Positions 8,419-15,972 of a stretch of 57,181 nucleotides of DNA are shown here, piece by piece (within the stretch, counting starts at the first letter, position 1; every line of letters starts with the position of its first letter). Position numbers and translations under genes: made by a program. This stretch comes from JBDTVS01 sp040007095 (GTDB lineage: Bacteria; Acidobacteriota; Vicinamibacteria; Vicinamibacterales; CAVVIG01): assembly GCA_040007095.1 (NCBI GenBank), contig JBDTVS010000205.1, positions 1 through 57,181 on the forward strand, written 5' to 3'. The notes beneath the pieces are model-generated. The model searched no databases. It was not told the DNA's origin and saw nothing but the letters and a program-made list of their open reading frames with translations.

Positions 8419-8989
8419 GTTTGGACTCCTGTTGTTGTTGACGGAGCGCTTTCAATACCCGCTTGCCCAGACGGATTTTCTCGCTGGCGACTCCGCTCGC
8501 CTTCGCGGACTCGGCCCACGTCATCATGGACGCTGGCGCCTGTCGAGATCGCAAGAAGGCGATCTCGGCGTCGTAGGCTTGCGCTTCGCCGTGTTCCGGA
8601 TGCAGATGATGGTCGAGTTCATGCCGCAGCACCGCAGCCAGCAGCAGCGGTTTGCCACGCATCGCACGTTGGAACGGCTCGGCATTGGTCCGGAGCGCGA
8701 TGACGCCGGTCTTCCGTGTGTACTCCGCGTCCGCGGTATCGTCGCGAAGAGTCGATAATAGGGCGATGGGCGGCACCTGCGCTTGCAGCGCACGCGGGAG
8801 CAGCGCAACGGCATGGGTGACGGCGCGTTGGTGGGCTGCCCGGAAGAAGAGGCCACCGAGCTTCGGCACGAGCGGTGGGATGGTAATCGCCCGGAGCGCC
8901 AGGCGGTCCGGGTCCGAGGCTCCTGCGGCCGTGGCGAGGGTGCGCAGGACGCGGGCTTGCGCGAAGTAGACGTCCCAGGTGTGTTGCAT
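8399..8989 (-). CDS. HExxH putative zinc metallopeptidase
   Basis: The 196-residue product carries HELDHHLHPEHGEAQAYDAE (about residues 122-141): a canonical HExxH zincin helix (HELDH), with further Glu/Asp residues 11-16 positions downstream as possible third ligand. The flanking VLRHELDHHLH reads like minimal gluzincin domains of mobile elements. There is no signal peptide, so the protein is likely cytoplasmic. A strong ribosome site, AAGGAGG, lies five bases upstream of the ATG. It sits in a tight operon with the 74-residue gene upstream and the cysteine-rich gene downstream. Proteolysis of a host or helper-phage protein is possible but not shown. Confidence 0.65.
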   Translation of the reverse strand: MQHTWDVYFAQARVLRTLATAAGASDPDRLALRAITIPPLVPKLGGLFFRAAHQRAVTHAVALLPRALQAQVPPIALLSTLRDDTADAEYTRKTGVIALRTNAEPFQRAMRGKPLLLAAVLRHELDHHLHPEHGEAQAYDAEIAFLRSRQAPASMMTWAESAKASGVASEKIRLGKRVLKALRQQQQESKHVLHTT

Positions 8990-8998
8990 CAGACCTCC

Positions 8999-9223
8999 TT
9001 AGTGAAGGATGAAATGTTCGGTCAGTTCGATGGCACGATAGAGCCGCCATGCCGCGGCGTAGACGTCCGCCTGCTCAGGGAATTGCCCCACATGGAGGCA
9101 AATCGATTTCAGGGCGGCGAGGTCGATGGATGCCGGATTGGGGATTGCGAGCGGCACCACGCGGGACATCACGGTGTAGTAGTCGGCGGCGAAGCCGACG
9201 AAGGCAGCGTCGGGGATTTCCAT
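8999..9223 (-). CDS. Hypothetical 74-residue protein
   Basis: MEIPDAAFVGFAADYYTVMS ... RAIELTEHFILH: a small, balanced, mostly helical protein without recognisable motif. AAAGGA precedes the ATG by seven bases and the stop lies nine bases before the start of the HExxH gene, so it probably heads the operon 9223-7469. The paired GGTAAT palindromes at 9241-9303 lie directly upstream and are well placed to control it. Confidence 0.6.
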   Translation of the reverse strand: MEIPDAAFVGFAADYYTVMSRVVPLAIPNPASIDLAALKSICLHVGQFPEQADVYAAAWRLYRAIELTEHFILH

Positions 9224-9670
9224 TCGGTGTTCCTTTCGGAAAAGGGGTAATCTGGGATTACCCCTTTTGGGTTTTCGGGAAAGGTAATTTGGAATTACCT
9301 TTCGGGCTTGGGGACTCTCGGTCGCGGGGTCCGCAAGCCGGGAGGGGAGGCCCGATGCTCCGACCTCCCGCCCCGATGTACGCGGCGTCCGGGGAGCACC
9401 GCGCGGATTGCGTCCCGACGCCCGAGTCGCGGACTGCGGGACGCGGACTGCGCAGTCCGGACGCAGGACTGCTGGCTGCTGTAGGTAATTTGGAATTACC
9501 TACAGGCGTTCTGTGGTAATCCCGGATTACCACCAGCCCCCAGCCGACCCGCCCAGCCCGACGCGGTGGGTAGGGTAAAGGGGTAGCGGCGCGCGGGCCG
9601 GACCGCCCTGGGTTTAAGAAGCGGCGGGCCAGTAAGGCGCCCAAGGCGCGGCTGGCGTTAGGGTTGGGCG
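9224..9670. promoter_or_regulatory. Four GGTAAT-N5-ATTACC palindromes
   Basis: This 447-bp gap contains four near-identical palindromes with a 17-bp core GGTAAT-N5-ATTACC: 9246-9262 (spacer CTGGG), 9283-9299 (TTGGA), 9484-9500 (TTGGA) and 9515-9531 (CCCGG). Arms extend outward with different but self-complementary flanks, up to 11 bp per arm at 9241-9267, so the extra symmetry is maintained independently in each copy. They form two pairs, with starts 37 and 31 bp apart. They look like binding sites of one dimeric protein, or alternatively RNA stem-loops in the leader of the 9223 operon. The open frame crossing the gap on the minus strand has no gene-like features. Confidence 0.75.
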
Positions 9671-10081
9671 TCATTCGGGGCCTTTGCCTGGGGGCGCCGA
9701 ACCCACGGGCTGTTCCACCACCTCGGCATCGATGGCGGTAGGGGCAGCGGGCAGTTGGTGTCGCGCCTCGGCGTCCGCTGCCTGCCGCATGGCGACGGCG
9801 ATAGCTTCCGCACGCTCCGCCAACTGCTGGGCGGATAGGTTCTGGAGTGCAAGAGGTGCTTGTTCCACCTCCATACGCAGGTGCTGGCTCGGCTTGCCAT
9901 AACCTCGGTCCAGGAGTTCCCTCGCGGCCCATAGACGGTCTTTGTCGAGGTAGATGCCCTTGACGTCCATCATCACTTCCGCAAGGAACGCGATTGCCTC
10001 GCGGCCGTATTCACGTGCGAAGTAACGCACCTCGCGTGTGGAATTGTTGATGGCTCCAAACCGGCGTCCTTCACCTGCCAT
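9671..10081 (-). CDS. Phage terminase-small-like / DUF5681-type protein
   Basis: The 136-residue product has an N-terminal helical part REVRYFAREYGREAIAFLAE, followed by AARELLDRGYGKPSQ, a pattern common in phage and mobile-element proteins annotated as terminase small subunit-like. The C-terminal third is Ala/Pro/Glu-rich and low in complexity. No membrane or signal segment. It lies between the palindrome region and the prim-pol gene on the same strand. In a satellite it could redirect packaging, but the family is also found outside packaging loci, so the role is uncertain. Confidence 0.55.
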   Translation of the reverse strand: MAGEGRRFGAINNSTREVRYFAREYGREAIAFLAEVMMDVKGIYLDKDRLWAARELLDRGYGKPSQHLRMEVEQAPLALQNLSAQQLAERAEAIAVAMRQAADAEARHQLPAAPTAIDAEVVEQPVGSAPPGKGPE

Positions 10082-10305
10082 AGCTATTAGGTCCTTGCGC
10101 CTTTCAAGAAGTCAGGCCCGATATCGTTGGGCTACCTTACCTACCCGGCCTGCCTGACCTACCCGACGACTAAAACGTTAGCGGGCTTTTTTTACCTTAC
10201 TTACTTTTTACTACTTACTTTAGGTAGGGTAGGTAGGGTAGGTAGGTCAACCACGCGTACCATAACGTGTTACGACTACCCGACCCCTACCCGACCTACC
10301 CGACC
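10082..10305. repeat. Strand-asymmetric CTACC/GGTAGG repeat tract
   Basis: Pyrimidine-rich repeats of CTACC(Y) (about 10130-10165 and 10277-10310) flank a purine copy GGTAGGGTAGGTAGGGTAGG (about 10213-10232). Between them are a T-rich run and TTACTTACTTTTTACTACTT. The inverted blocks could pair into a long imperfect stem, and the AT-rich middle would melt easily. Position directly after the prim-pol/helicase gene makes an element replication origin plausible. A hairpin-like GTTAGCGGGC-T7 motif near 10178 could also end transcription. Confidence 0.5.
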
Positions 10306-12420
10306 TCACGTCCACACGTCTTCGCCCCAGTCGTAATCAGCAGACCACCCGCAGGCCATCATCCAAATGCCCCGGCACTCGGCCAACGGCCGTAGCTCAC
10401 AAAACCGCTGGCGTGGCTCGCCGTCTCGCTGCTCGCGCGATTGCCGCACGATGTAGGGTTTCAGAAACGTGCCGAGTTCCGTTTCCGTCGCCTTGCGCGT
10501 CCACCGTTCTTGGTGTCTGTCGAGAAATGCCATCAGGTCGGAGTGCAGCGCGGCCTTTTGAATCTGCGTCGGCCACTTAGCGTCGTCCTCCACGCCAATC
10601 ACGCCGACTCGCAACAACTCGAACCACCAACGCTGAATTGGTTTCAGGCTGTGGGTGGTCACGTCGCGTTTGCCGGCCGTGTGCAGCGGATGGCGGAGCG
10701 CGGCTTCATCAATCGGGTGGTCCAATAGGTCATGCAGCATGGCCGCGAGCCCACCATTCGCCAGTTCGTCGCGCAGCGGGGCGAAATACGCATCGTTTTG
10801 GCGCTGCTTGGCGCTGACGTCCAACACCATGTAGCGCCGGTCGTCCGTCGGAATGGCGACGGGCCATTCGTTATTCGACGCGATAATGATGTGGAGCGCG
10901 CTCGGCTCTTCGACCAGCGGCAGGAACTTCCGTTCGATGTTGACCGTGCTTTCCGTCACCATCCCTTTCAACTTCTCCGCGGCGCGGGGGTCGCCGCCCC
11001 ACGTGCTCTCGTCGGCGAACACGAGCACCTTGCCGGACAAATGCTCGTTGAAGCGACCGGTCAACGCCTCCGCGCCAATGACGTGCAGATATTGCTGTCT
11101 GTGGAACAGCGCACCGAGCATCTGATGCCCGAAGTGCCCTTTGCCGGTTCCTTCACCACCACGCATCACGACAGCGGCGAAGGCGTGTTGGCCGGGACGC
11201 TGGACCAGTGCCGCGCACCAGTTGAACAGCCAGGCGAAGTAGTCGGGGTTGCCGCCGCAGATGATTTTCAGCATGTGGTCCCGATTGCGCGACCAGTCGC
11301 CGATAACGGGCGGCACCGTGAATCCAAGCCAGCCGTTGTAGTCGTCGGCGCGACATTGCTCCGCCGACCCAGGCATCACGTAGACCAGACGGTCGTAGCG
11401 TCGGCCATCGCGATGCTGCAGCCATTCGTCCGCGAGCGGTCGCACCTTCTTGCCGACTGACACCCGGTCCTTAATAAGCAGATTCCGGAATTCCTTGAAC
11501 GGCCAGAGTTCCTTAATGCCACCGTCAGGCCACGTCTCCATGACCACGACGCGATTGCTCACGCTGACAATGGCGAAGTGCTCATTCAGCCGATTGACCG
11601 CGTCCCACAATGGGTCGAGCTTGCCGTAGGCGTCCCGGAGCTTCGCGACAATCTTGGCTCCGGTATCCGGCAGCAGACGCGCGACAGTCGGACCACCAGC
11701 TGCGGGCTTGTCCGTCTGCAGGCAGGTCCGCGTGTTCTTAATGGCTTGATGTGCATCCGCAATGCCTTTGGCATCGGACCCACCCAGTCGGCACGCCCAT
11801 TCCAGAATCTTGACCGCCACGGAGTCCGGTAGGTCCAACGTCTCGAGCAACACACGAGCATAGGCGAGGCGCAGGTCATGGCGGGTGTGTGTAGGCCAAT
11901 ACTTCGCCAATAGACACGCAGTCCACGCGTGACGCGCCGCGTCCCGTATCTCGTCAGGGCTCATTCGACGAGGCTCGACCAGCAAGCCGTCCCACGTCAG
12001 TCGCTCGCCAGTATCAGGATGAATGGATGGCGGCGCCATGTCTTGCAGTCCGACACGGAGCTGCAGCAGATGTCCGTCGCCACCCGCGATGTCCGTGAGC
12101 GTGAACGTTTCCGTAAGCTCCGGGCAGAGATACAGCCGCTTCCGACGTCGCAACGGTCCGCGTCCGTAGGCTGTTGTCGGCGGAAAGAAGGCGTCCATGC
12201 AGGCAGCGACATCAGTCGTGAAGTCAATGTCCACCACGACCAAGCCGTTCACCGAGCGGATGCCAATGTTGCAGTCGTGCGAGAAGTGGTCGAGACCAAA
12301 CGTGCGTCCGGACCACTGGCGTTCCACACACTCCTTTGTTCGAGGCAGAAGTGGCACGACCGCGAAGCCCATGTTGTGGATGTAGTGGCCAGCCCACTGC
12401 TGGATAGCGGGGCGGGTCAT
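10306..12420 (-). CDS. Prim-pol / D5-like replicative helicase
   Basis: The 704-residue product starting MTRPAIQQWAGHYI has an N-terminal bifunctional primase-polymerase domain (NGLVVVDID at about 65, the catalytic D-x-D, and a later VGLQDMAPPSIHP loop) and a C-terminal superfamily 3/DUF5906-type helicase domain: Walker A GGEGTGKG (about 410), Walker B KVLVFADES (about 455) and sensor IIIASNNEWP. Together they are the standard initiation primase-helicase of phages, satellites and plasmids. I choose the ATG at 12418-12420: it overlaps the stop of the upstream gene (ATGA), while the longer frame reads through that gene. It is the only replication protein in the element, so the element can likely replicate after excision. 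Confidence 0.88.
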   Translation of the reverse strand: MTRPAIQQWAGHYIHNMGFAVVPLLPRTKECVERQWSGRTFGLDHFSHDCNIGIRSVNGLVVVDIDFTTDVAACMDAFFPPTTAYGRGPLRRRKRLYLCPELTETFTLTDIAGGDGHLLQLRVGLQDMAPPSIHPDTGERLTWDGLLVEPRRMSPDEIRDAARHAWTACLLAKYWPTHTRHDLRLAYARVLLETLDLPDSVAVKILEWACRLGGSDAKGIADAHQAIKNTRTCLQTDKPAAGGPTVARLLPDTGAKIVAKLRDAYGKLDPLWDAVNRLNEHFAIVSVSNRVVVMETWPDGGIKELWPFKEFRNLLIKDRVSVGKKVRPLADEWLQHRDGRRYDRLVYVMPGSAEQCRADDYNGWLGFTVPPVIGDWSRNRDHMLKIICGGNPDYFAWLFNWCAALVQRPGQHAFAAVVMRGGEGTGKGHFGHQMLGALFHRQQYLHVIGAEALTGRFNEHLSGKVLVFADESTWGGDPRAAEKLKGMVTESTVNIERKFLPLVEEPSALHIIIASNNEWPVAIPTDDRRYMVLDVSAKQRQNDAYFAPLRDELANGGLAAMLHDLLDHPIDEAALRHPLHTAGKRDVTTHSLKPIQRWWFELLRVGVIGVEDDAKWPTQIQKAALHSDLMAFLDRHQERWTRKATETELGTFLKPYIVRQSREQRDGEPRQRFCELRPLAECRGIWMMACGWSADYDWGEDVWT

Positions 12421-12725
12421 TGCACCGTCACCGTGGCCGCCGTGCGGCGAAAGACTCCCTCGACTTGCGCAGCCGTCGTCTCCCGGTCCGCTTTCCAGTG
12501 CTTCTTGCACAGGCCGTAACCGAGGCAGGGCATCGTGGTCGGGTAGGGTGCGTGACGCCGCAGACGCAGGACCATCGCCTCGGCCTCCGGCGTCTGCGGG
12601 ATATACATGCCCACGACCTTAATCGGACGGCCGCACAGCAGGCACCCGGCGAGTTGGCTGGCGAAGCGCTGCGGATCGAATGGCTCCCGGCCGGTCGGGG
12701 TGCAGGCCCAGATGTCGGCTTTCAC
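12417..12725 (-). CDS. Small putative zinc-binding protein
   Basis: The 102-residue product contains C-L-L-C-G-R-P and, about 38 residues later, C-L-G-Y-G-L-C-K-K-H, a Cys2...Cys2His arrangement compatible with a zinc finger. Its start overlaps the stop of the 80-residue gene (ATGA at 12722-12725) and its stop overlaps the prim-pol start, so the three are one translationally coupled operon. It may be an accessory replication or DNA-binding factor; no named family is recognised. Confidence 0.6.
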   Translation of the reverse strand: MKADIWACTPTGREPFDPQRFASQLAGCLLCGRPIKVVGMYIPQTPEAEAMVLRLRRHAPYPTTMPCLGYGLCKKHWKADRETTAAQVEGVFRRTAATVTVQ

Positions 12726-12964
12726 TTCGTCACCTCGTCGAGAAAGATTTGCTCTTTCGGGAAGCCGACAATATCGGCCAGTCGCTGCAGCCGCCTCACC
12801 ATCAACGGCGAGGCTCGGACTGTATCGTCACGGAGGGCGAGATAGAGATAGATGTAGTGCGGGAAGCCAGCGGCCGCCGCGAGGGCGCGCTTATTGGCGC
12901 GGTGGATTTCTACCTTGTAGAGCAGCCACGGACTGATGGGCCGAATCGGGGAGAGCGCAGGCAT
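12722..12964 (-). CDS. Hypothetical 80-residue protein heading the prim-pol operon
   Basis: MPALSPIRPISPWLLYKVEI ... FPKEQIFLDEVTK. A short basic, helix-rich protein with ASPLMVRRLQRLADIVGFPK resembling a small helix-turn-helix region (a residue pattern like Xre-type 'RLADIVGF' recognition helices), though too short to be sure. AAGGAAGGAGTCCTG precedes the ATG, a strong ribosome site. It begins the operon 12964-10306. Confidence 0.55.
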   Translation of the reverse strand: MPALSPIRPISPWLLYKVEIHRANKRALAAAAGFPHYIYLYLALRDDTVRASPLMVRRLQRLADIVGFPKEQIFLDEVTK

Positions 12965-13099
12965 CAGGACTCCTTCCTTGTTAGCAGAAAGGTCCCGGAC
13001 TGTGCTCGCACTCAGTCAGGTGGGACAAGACCCGGCGGCGGTTGCGAGCCGCCGCCGAGGTAGGGGGATTATATAGCGACTAAGGTCGGAAAGCTAGTA

Positions 13100-13113
13100 C
13101 GTAAACGTTTACG
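13100..13113. promoter_or_regulatory. Perfect 14-bp palindrome CGTAAACGTTTACG
   Basis: A perfect dyad in the AT-rich gap between the prim-pol operon (start 12964) and the 3' end of the membrane-protein gene. Its position about 135 bp upstream of the operon start and its symmetry suggest an operator, distinct in sequence from the GGTAAT sites. Confidence 0.45.
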
Positions 13114-13153
13114 CGCGTCGGCATATTTTAGTGTCGTAGCTCCTCCCACCAAC

Positions 13154-13651
13154 CTAATCGCGCAGCTTGAGACCGAAGCTCGGACTGAACGTCGCGACTT
13201 CCTCATGGGTCGGGCCGTAGAAGTGCACGTAGCGAGGGGCATGCAAGACCTGGTCGGCAATCACAATCATTTCGGCCCTTTGGTAGAGCGCCGCGCGGTC
13301 GACGGTGTTGAAGGTTACGTGCAACGCGGTGCCATCCTCTTCGACGGTGGCTGTTTGCCGAACGCTTGCCATGACGCTACGTGCCGACGCGACCTGCTCC
13401 GGCGTGTGCTTTCCCACCGCGGTGGCCGGCTTCGTCACCGTCGGACCAAACACCCGACTGACGAGATTGTCTGGAGCAAGAATGAGGAACGCCACAAGAG
13501 CTGGCATCGCGGACATCAGAACGACGATTCCGAAGACCCCCAACCACGTGTACTGCTTTTTCCTGGCGATATAACCGGCGAGCATTATGAGAACTAACAC
13601 TGCTAACAGGAAACCCAAAATTACGAACTTCTGCGAAGAGTCCAAGTTCAT
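13154..13651 (-). CDS. Small membrane protein of the element
   Basis: From the chosen start (MNLDSSQKF, ATG at 13649-13651, with TAGGAG eight bases upstream) the product is 165 residues: two hydrophobic spans (VILGFLLAVLVLIMLAGYI and a second LGVFGIVVLMSAMPALVAFLI) and a soluble C-terminal domain of about 95 residues with TFNTVDRAALYQRAEMIVIA. A longer frame starting at 13744 has no ribosome site. Orientation and spacing put it upstream of the prim-pol operon but separated by a palindrome-bearing gap. Function unknown; superinfection exclusion proteins of phages have comparable architecture, which is only an analogy. Confidence 0.7.
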   Translation of the reverse strand: MNLDSSQKFVILGFLLAVLVLIMLAGYIARKKQYTWLGVFGIVVLMSAMPALVAFLILAPDNLVSRVFGPTVTKPATAVGKHTPEQVASARSVMASVRQTATVEEDGTALHVTFNTVDRAALYQRAEMIVIADQVLHAPRYVHFYGPTHEEVATFSPSFGLKLRD

Positions 13652-13784
13652 GTGGTTTCTCCTACGCCCAGGTGTTGGCGGGACCCACATCAGCCTAGCC
13701 CGTTCCGCGGCCCCTTCTCCGTTCAATAGCGCACAGGCGCCCATGTGGCCAGTCGCGTCGCACGCTTGAGTTCAATCGAGGCAC

Positions 13785-13820
13785 TTGACATGAACTCATG
13801 TTATTTCGTATCATGAACTC
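13785..13820 (+). promoter_or_regulatory. Promoter with paired CATGAACTC boxes
   Basis: TTGACA (13785-13790), an 18-base spacer and TATCAT (13809-13814) form a near-consensus sigma-70 promoter 30 bp before the 182-residue gene. CATGAACTC occurs twice, at 13789-13797 over the -35 end and at 13812-13820 over the -10 end, 23 bp apart; the first is followed by ATG, giving an ATGA-AC-TCAT dyad. This is the arrangement expected of a repressor operator. Confidence 0.65.
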
Positions 13821-13844
13821 GTAGAAGAAATGAGGTGACGAAAA

Positions 13845-14393
13845 GTGAATGACGACAGCGACAAACCCACGCTGGTGAACCGGGCAGCCGAAGTGAAGGC
13901 GATGGGCAGACTGACGGAGGCTCTCGACGGCCTGGCGCCGGACGCAATCGCGAGAGTGCTTCGCTGGGCGGCGGAGGCGTACAACGTGACTGTCAGCGGT
14001 TCTCGAAACAAGGGCCGCAATGACAGTAGTGGCGCCTCGGAAGCTGGCGATGGCAATGGCAGTCCGAACGGCGAACAGCGATTCGCTTCGTTGGCCGACC
14101 TGTATGCGGTGGCGTTGCCGGAAAGCGAGGCCGACAAGACACTGGTGGCGGGTTACTGGTTCCAGTTCGGCGACGGCCAGGAAGATTTCGGCGCACAGGA
14201 AATCAATTCGGCGCTTAAAAATCTAGGCCATCCCATTAAGAACATCACCACCGCCTTCAACGCGCTGAAGGCGCGGAAGCCTGCCCCTGTCATGCAGCTG
14301 AAGAAGTCCGGCACGTCGAAGCAGGCCCGGAAGACCTTCAAGCTGACCTTGGCGGGCAAAAGCGCCGTGGAGGCGATGATCCGCCAGCGCTAA
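13845..14393 (+). CDS. Mobile-element protein, possible regulator
   Basis: The 182-residue product is the only plus-strand gene of the element. The N-terminal half is helical (TEALDGLAPDAIARVLRWAA), a Ser/Gly/Asn-rich linker follows (about 55-75), and the C-terminal half (LVAGYWFQFGDGQEDFGAQE, then LKKSGTSKQARKTFKLTLAG) looks like a winged-helix fold ending in a basic wing. Related proteins recur in mobile islands of many phyla, generally unnamed. The divergent position at the far end of the element and the operator-like promoter suggest an autoregulated DNA-binding protein; this is inference. Confidence 0.7.
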   Translation: MNDDSDKPTLVNRAAEVKAMGRLTEALDGLAPDAIARVLRWAAEAYNVTVSGSRNKGRNDSSGASEAGDGNGSPNGEQRFASLADLYAVALPESEADKTLVAGYWFQFGDGQEDFGAQEINSALKNLGHPIKNITTAFNALKARKPAPVMQLKKSGTSKQARKTFKLTLAGKSAVEAMIRQR

Positions 14394-14411
14394 CGTACTT
14401 CTCCGTTAGCG
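14388..14411. terminator. Stem-loop after the regulator-like gene
   Basis: CGCTAACG (14388-14395) and CGTTAGCG (14404-14411) form an 8-bp perfect stem around an 8-base loop, overlapping the stop codon of the 182-residue gene. No T-run follows, so it is at best an atypical terminator or an mRNA 3'-end protector. Confidence 0.4.
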
Positions 14412-14698
14412 AGCAGACTGTGGTCGGCCTAGGGGAAAGGAAGGATATCGTGCAACAAGGTTTGGCCCTCGCGGTCGCGGCTCGAAGCCGCAGAGGGCAG
14501 AAAAACGACGGCCCACTCTGAAGGATTCGCAGTCCACTGCAGAGTGGGTCGCTGAGCGCGAGCACGAGGGTCAGGGTTAGCAGCCCTGACCTTTCGTCAT
14601 TGTACCCCCGACCGTAGCGCCGCCCGCCCGGCGTACGGCTGCCGACCGGCTTAAGACCCGCTGGCGACCCCAGGGAGCCGCCAGCTCGGCCGCTAGCC

Positions 14699-14758
14699 CT
14701 ACGCCACCCGCAGGTGGCCGGACAACGTTAGAAGGTTTCGTTGCTTCCGGGCGCACCA
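14699..14758 (-). repeat. attR: core plus alternative recombinase 3' end
   Basis: 14746-14758 is the 13-bp core identical to the tRNA-Arg end. Read on the minus strand from the core, the recombinase frame continues WCARKQRNLLTLSGHLRVA and stops with TAG at 14699-14701: 19 codons plus stop. In the excised circle this segment would be joined to the recombinase gene and restore its own C-terminus. The same length and frame are seen at two degenerate copies further right (15522-15581, 20050-20109). The 14412-14698 stretch to its left holds no recognisable gene. Confidence 0.75.
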
Positions 14759-14854
14759 TTTAAATACAACGAAATAAACAACTTGTCCATTTGGATCTAA
14801 TTTGAGTCAGCGTCTGTCATGGCTCCGGCTCATTCGGGTGTACGTAGAAGCCTG

Positions 14855-15332
14855 TGCGTTTTGACCTGGCTATCAGTCGGCGAGAACTGGCTAAAGTGCC
14901 TGCGTTTGGGGGAGAACACCGTACATGGTTTGATCGATGAAGTGCTCCGAGTAGGCGTTCTGCCACGGGAGCACGGCGCAGCCAGGGCCTCTTCAATGCC
15001 CATCGCGTTCACCGTCGCGCTGACGGCTTGAAATACGCGATCGCGATCGCGGATCAGGAATCGCGGCGCTTGCTCCCACGGGAACGCTTCCCGAAACTAT
15101 TGTGCGGTCCACGCAGCGGTCGAATGAGACGTCTCCGCTGTGCGCATGATGCGACGACGATCGTGCGCGAGCAGGACCCCACGAGAAACATTCGGCACGT
15201 CCCTATAGGCACGACGAAGAAGTCGGTCGCCGTCAACTGCGCCACATGGTTGTCAAGGAAGGCACGCCACGTCTGCGACGGAGGGTTTCGCCGTCGGACC
15301 ATGTCCTTAGCGACAGTGGCCTGATGTCGCAA
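14855..15332 (-). pseudogene. Degenerate integrase-core transposase remnant
   Basis: The minus strand reads RHQATVAKDMVRRRNPPSQTW-RAFLDNHVAQL-TATDFFVVPIGT, then after frame changes MGIEEALAAP ... PWQNAYSEHFI. These are successive blocks of a common environmental rve-type transposase (the D-F-F-V-V-P strand has the first catalytic Asp, and PWQNAYxExxI holds the catalytic Glu). Several frameshifts and a missing middle show that it is dead. It lies just outside the attR of the element, between two att-like sites. Confidence 0.6.
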
Positions 15333-15521
15333 CTTCCAACGACTGAGCGCAGCACAGCTGTCGCCGAGTAGGCTCCAGGGAACGCTGGAGCAGTCCCGTT
15401 CAGAAAGCAGGACGAGTCAATGAGTTAGATGTGCTCGGCCCTGTCTGCAAGGCTCGCCGTCGATTCGAATCATGGCCGCGTCTCAGTTCGCGTTCATGGG
15501 CGACGTCCCATGGCTTCCCGT

Positions 15522-15581
15522 CTACGCCGCGACCAGCCCGTCGACTTGTACCGTAGGGAGCAAATCCCTCAGGTCGAACCA
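15522..15581 (-). repeat. att-like relic with recombinase C-terminal codons
   Basis: On the minus strand this 60-bp segment reads WFDLRDLLPTVQVDGLVAA then TAG: 19 codons plus stop, the same layout as the attR at 14699-14758. Its last bases CAAATCCCTCAGGTCGAACCA match the tRNA-Arg 3' end at 17 of 21 positions. It is 49/60 identical (my count) to 20050-20109. Downstream AAATAAAATAACTT resembles the flanks of the other two sites. Most simply this is the right end of an older, eroded element. Confidence 0.6.
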
Positions 15582-15699
15582 GTTCAGTCACTGAAATAAA
15601 ATAACTTAGAGTGTCGACGCCGATTCGGATGTCAGCTTCCCTGTTGCTCGCGGTGCAGTACCGGTGCAACTCGTAGCCTGTCAGTCCTGAATTGGCTGC

Positions 15700-15972
15700 C
15701 AGGCGACCACGGAAGCACCAGCCGCGCCGTTGACGACCGGACCGGCATTGCGGGGCGGTACGACGTGCACCTCGGCGTGCTGCAGTTCGGCGCAGGTAAG
15801 AGGCCCGACGACTCCTCGGGGGCGGCCGATCGCGCGATGGCCGAGGCGCCGTCAACGATCTTCAACGACGCCCTCCGTCCGTGTGGGCTGGAGATTCAGT
15901 CGCGCAGCCTGCCGGTCAAGTCCTCGTCACCGACTACGCTGAGCCCGAGTCCACGTCAGACTGACCGCATCC
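15700..15972 (+). pseudogene. TIGR03435-type soil protein, C-terminal fragment
   Basis: The frame reads VDDRTGIAGRYDVHLGVLQF-like sequence in pieces, then SSGAADRAMAEAPSTIFNDAL, LEIQSRSLPVK and, after a one-base deletion, VLVTDYAEPESTSD and a stop. The order 'DRTG-xxG-RYD-xx-L ... L-x-ExxxxPV-x-VLV-x-D-xAExP' is the C-terminus of the TIGR03435 family, a paralogous secreted family expanded in Acidobacteriota. Only about the last 85 residues remain, with at least two frame breaks. Confidence 0.55.

Larger units (their letters stand above)
5161..14758. mobile_element. Integrative element in tRNA-Arg with a serine recombinase
   Basis: The element is bounded by a 13-bp direct repeat TCCGGGCGCACCA (5161-5173 and 14746-14758), the first copy being the tRNA-Arg 3' end. 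Inside are a large serine recombinase at the tRNA-proximal end, mostly minus-strand genes with ATGA overlaps, a prim-pol/helicase, a terminase-small-like protein, an HExxH protein, a small membrane protein and one divergent plus-strand gene at the far end. At 9.6 kb with integrase, replication primase and TerS-like protein but no capsid, tail or conjugation genes, it has the size and content expected of a phage satellite or a plasmid-like integrative element. No helper phage can be inferred. All calls inside the element except recombinase and prim-pol are weakly characterised. Confidence 0.8.

Noticed and set aside
9258..9932. Long minus-strand frame across the GGTAAT palindromes
   Set aside because: Overlaps the TerS-like gene in another frame and has low-complexity Pro/Gly/Arg composition.
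15400..15855. 151-codon minus-strand frame
   Set aside because: It contains LVRPEGFAPYGT-type sequence, a typical artefact of translating tRNA-like DNA, and spans the att relic; not a gene.
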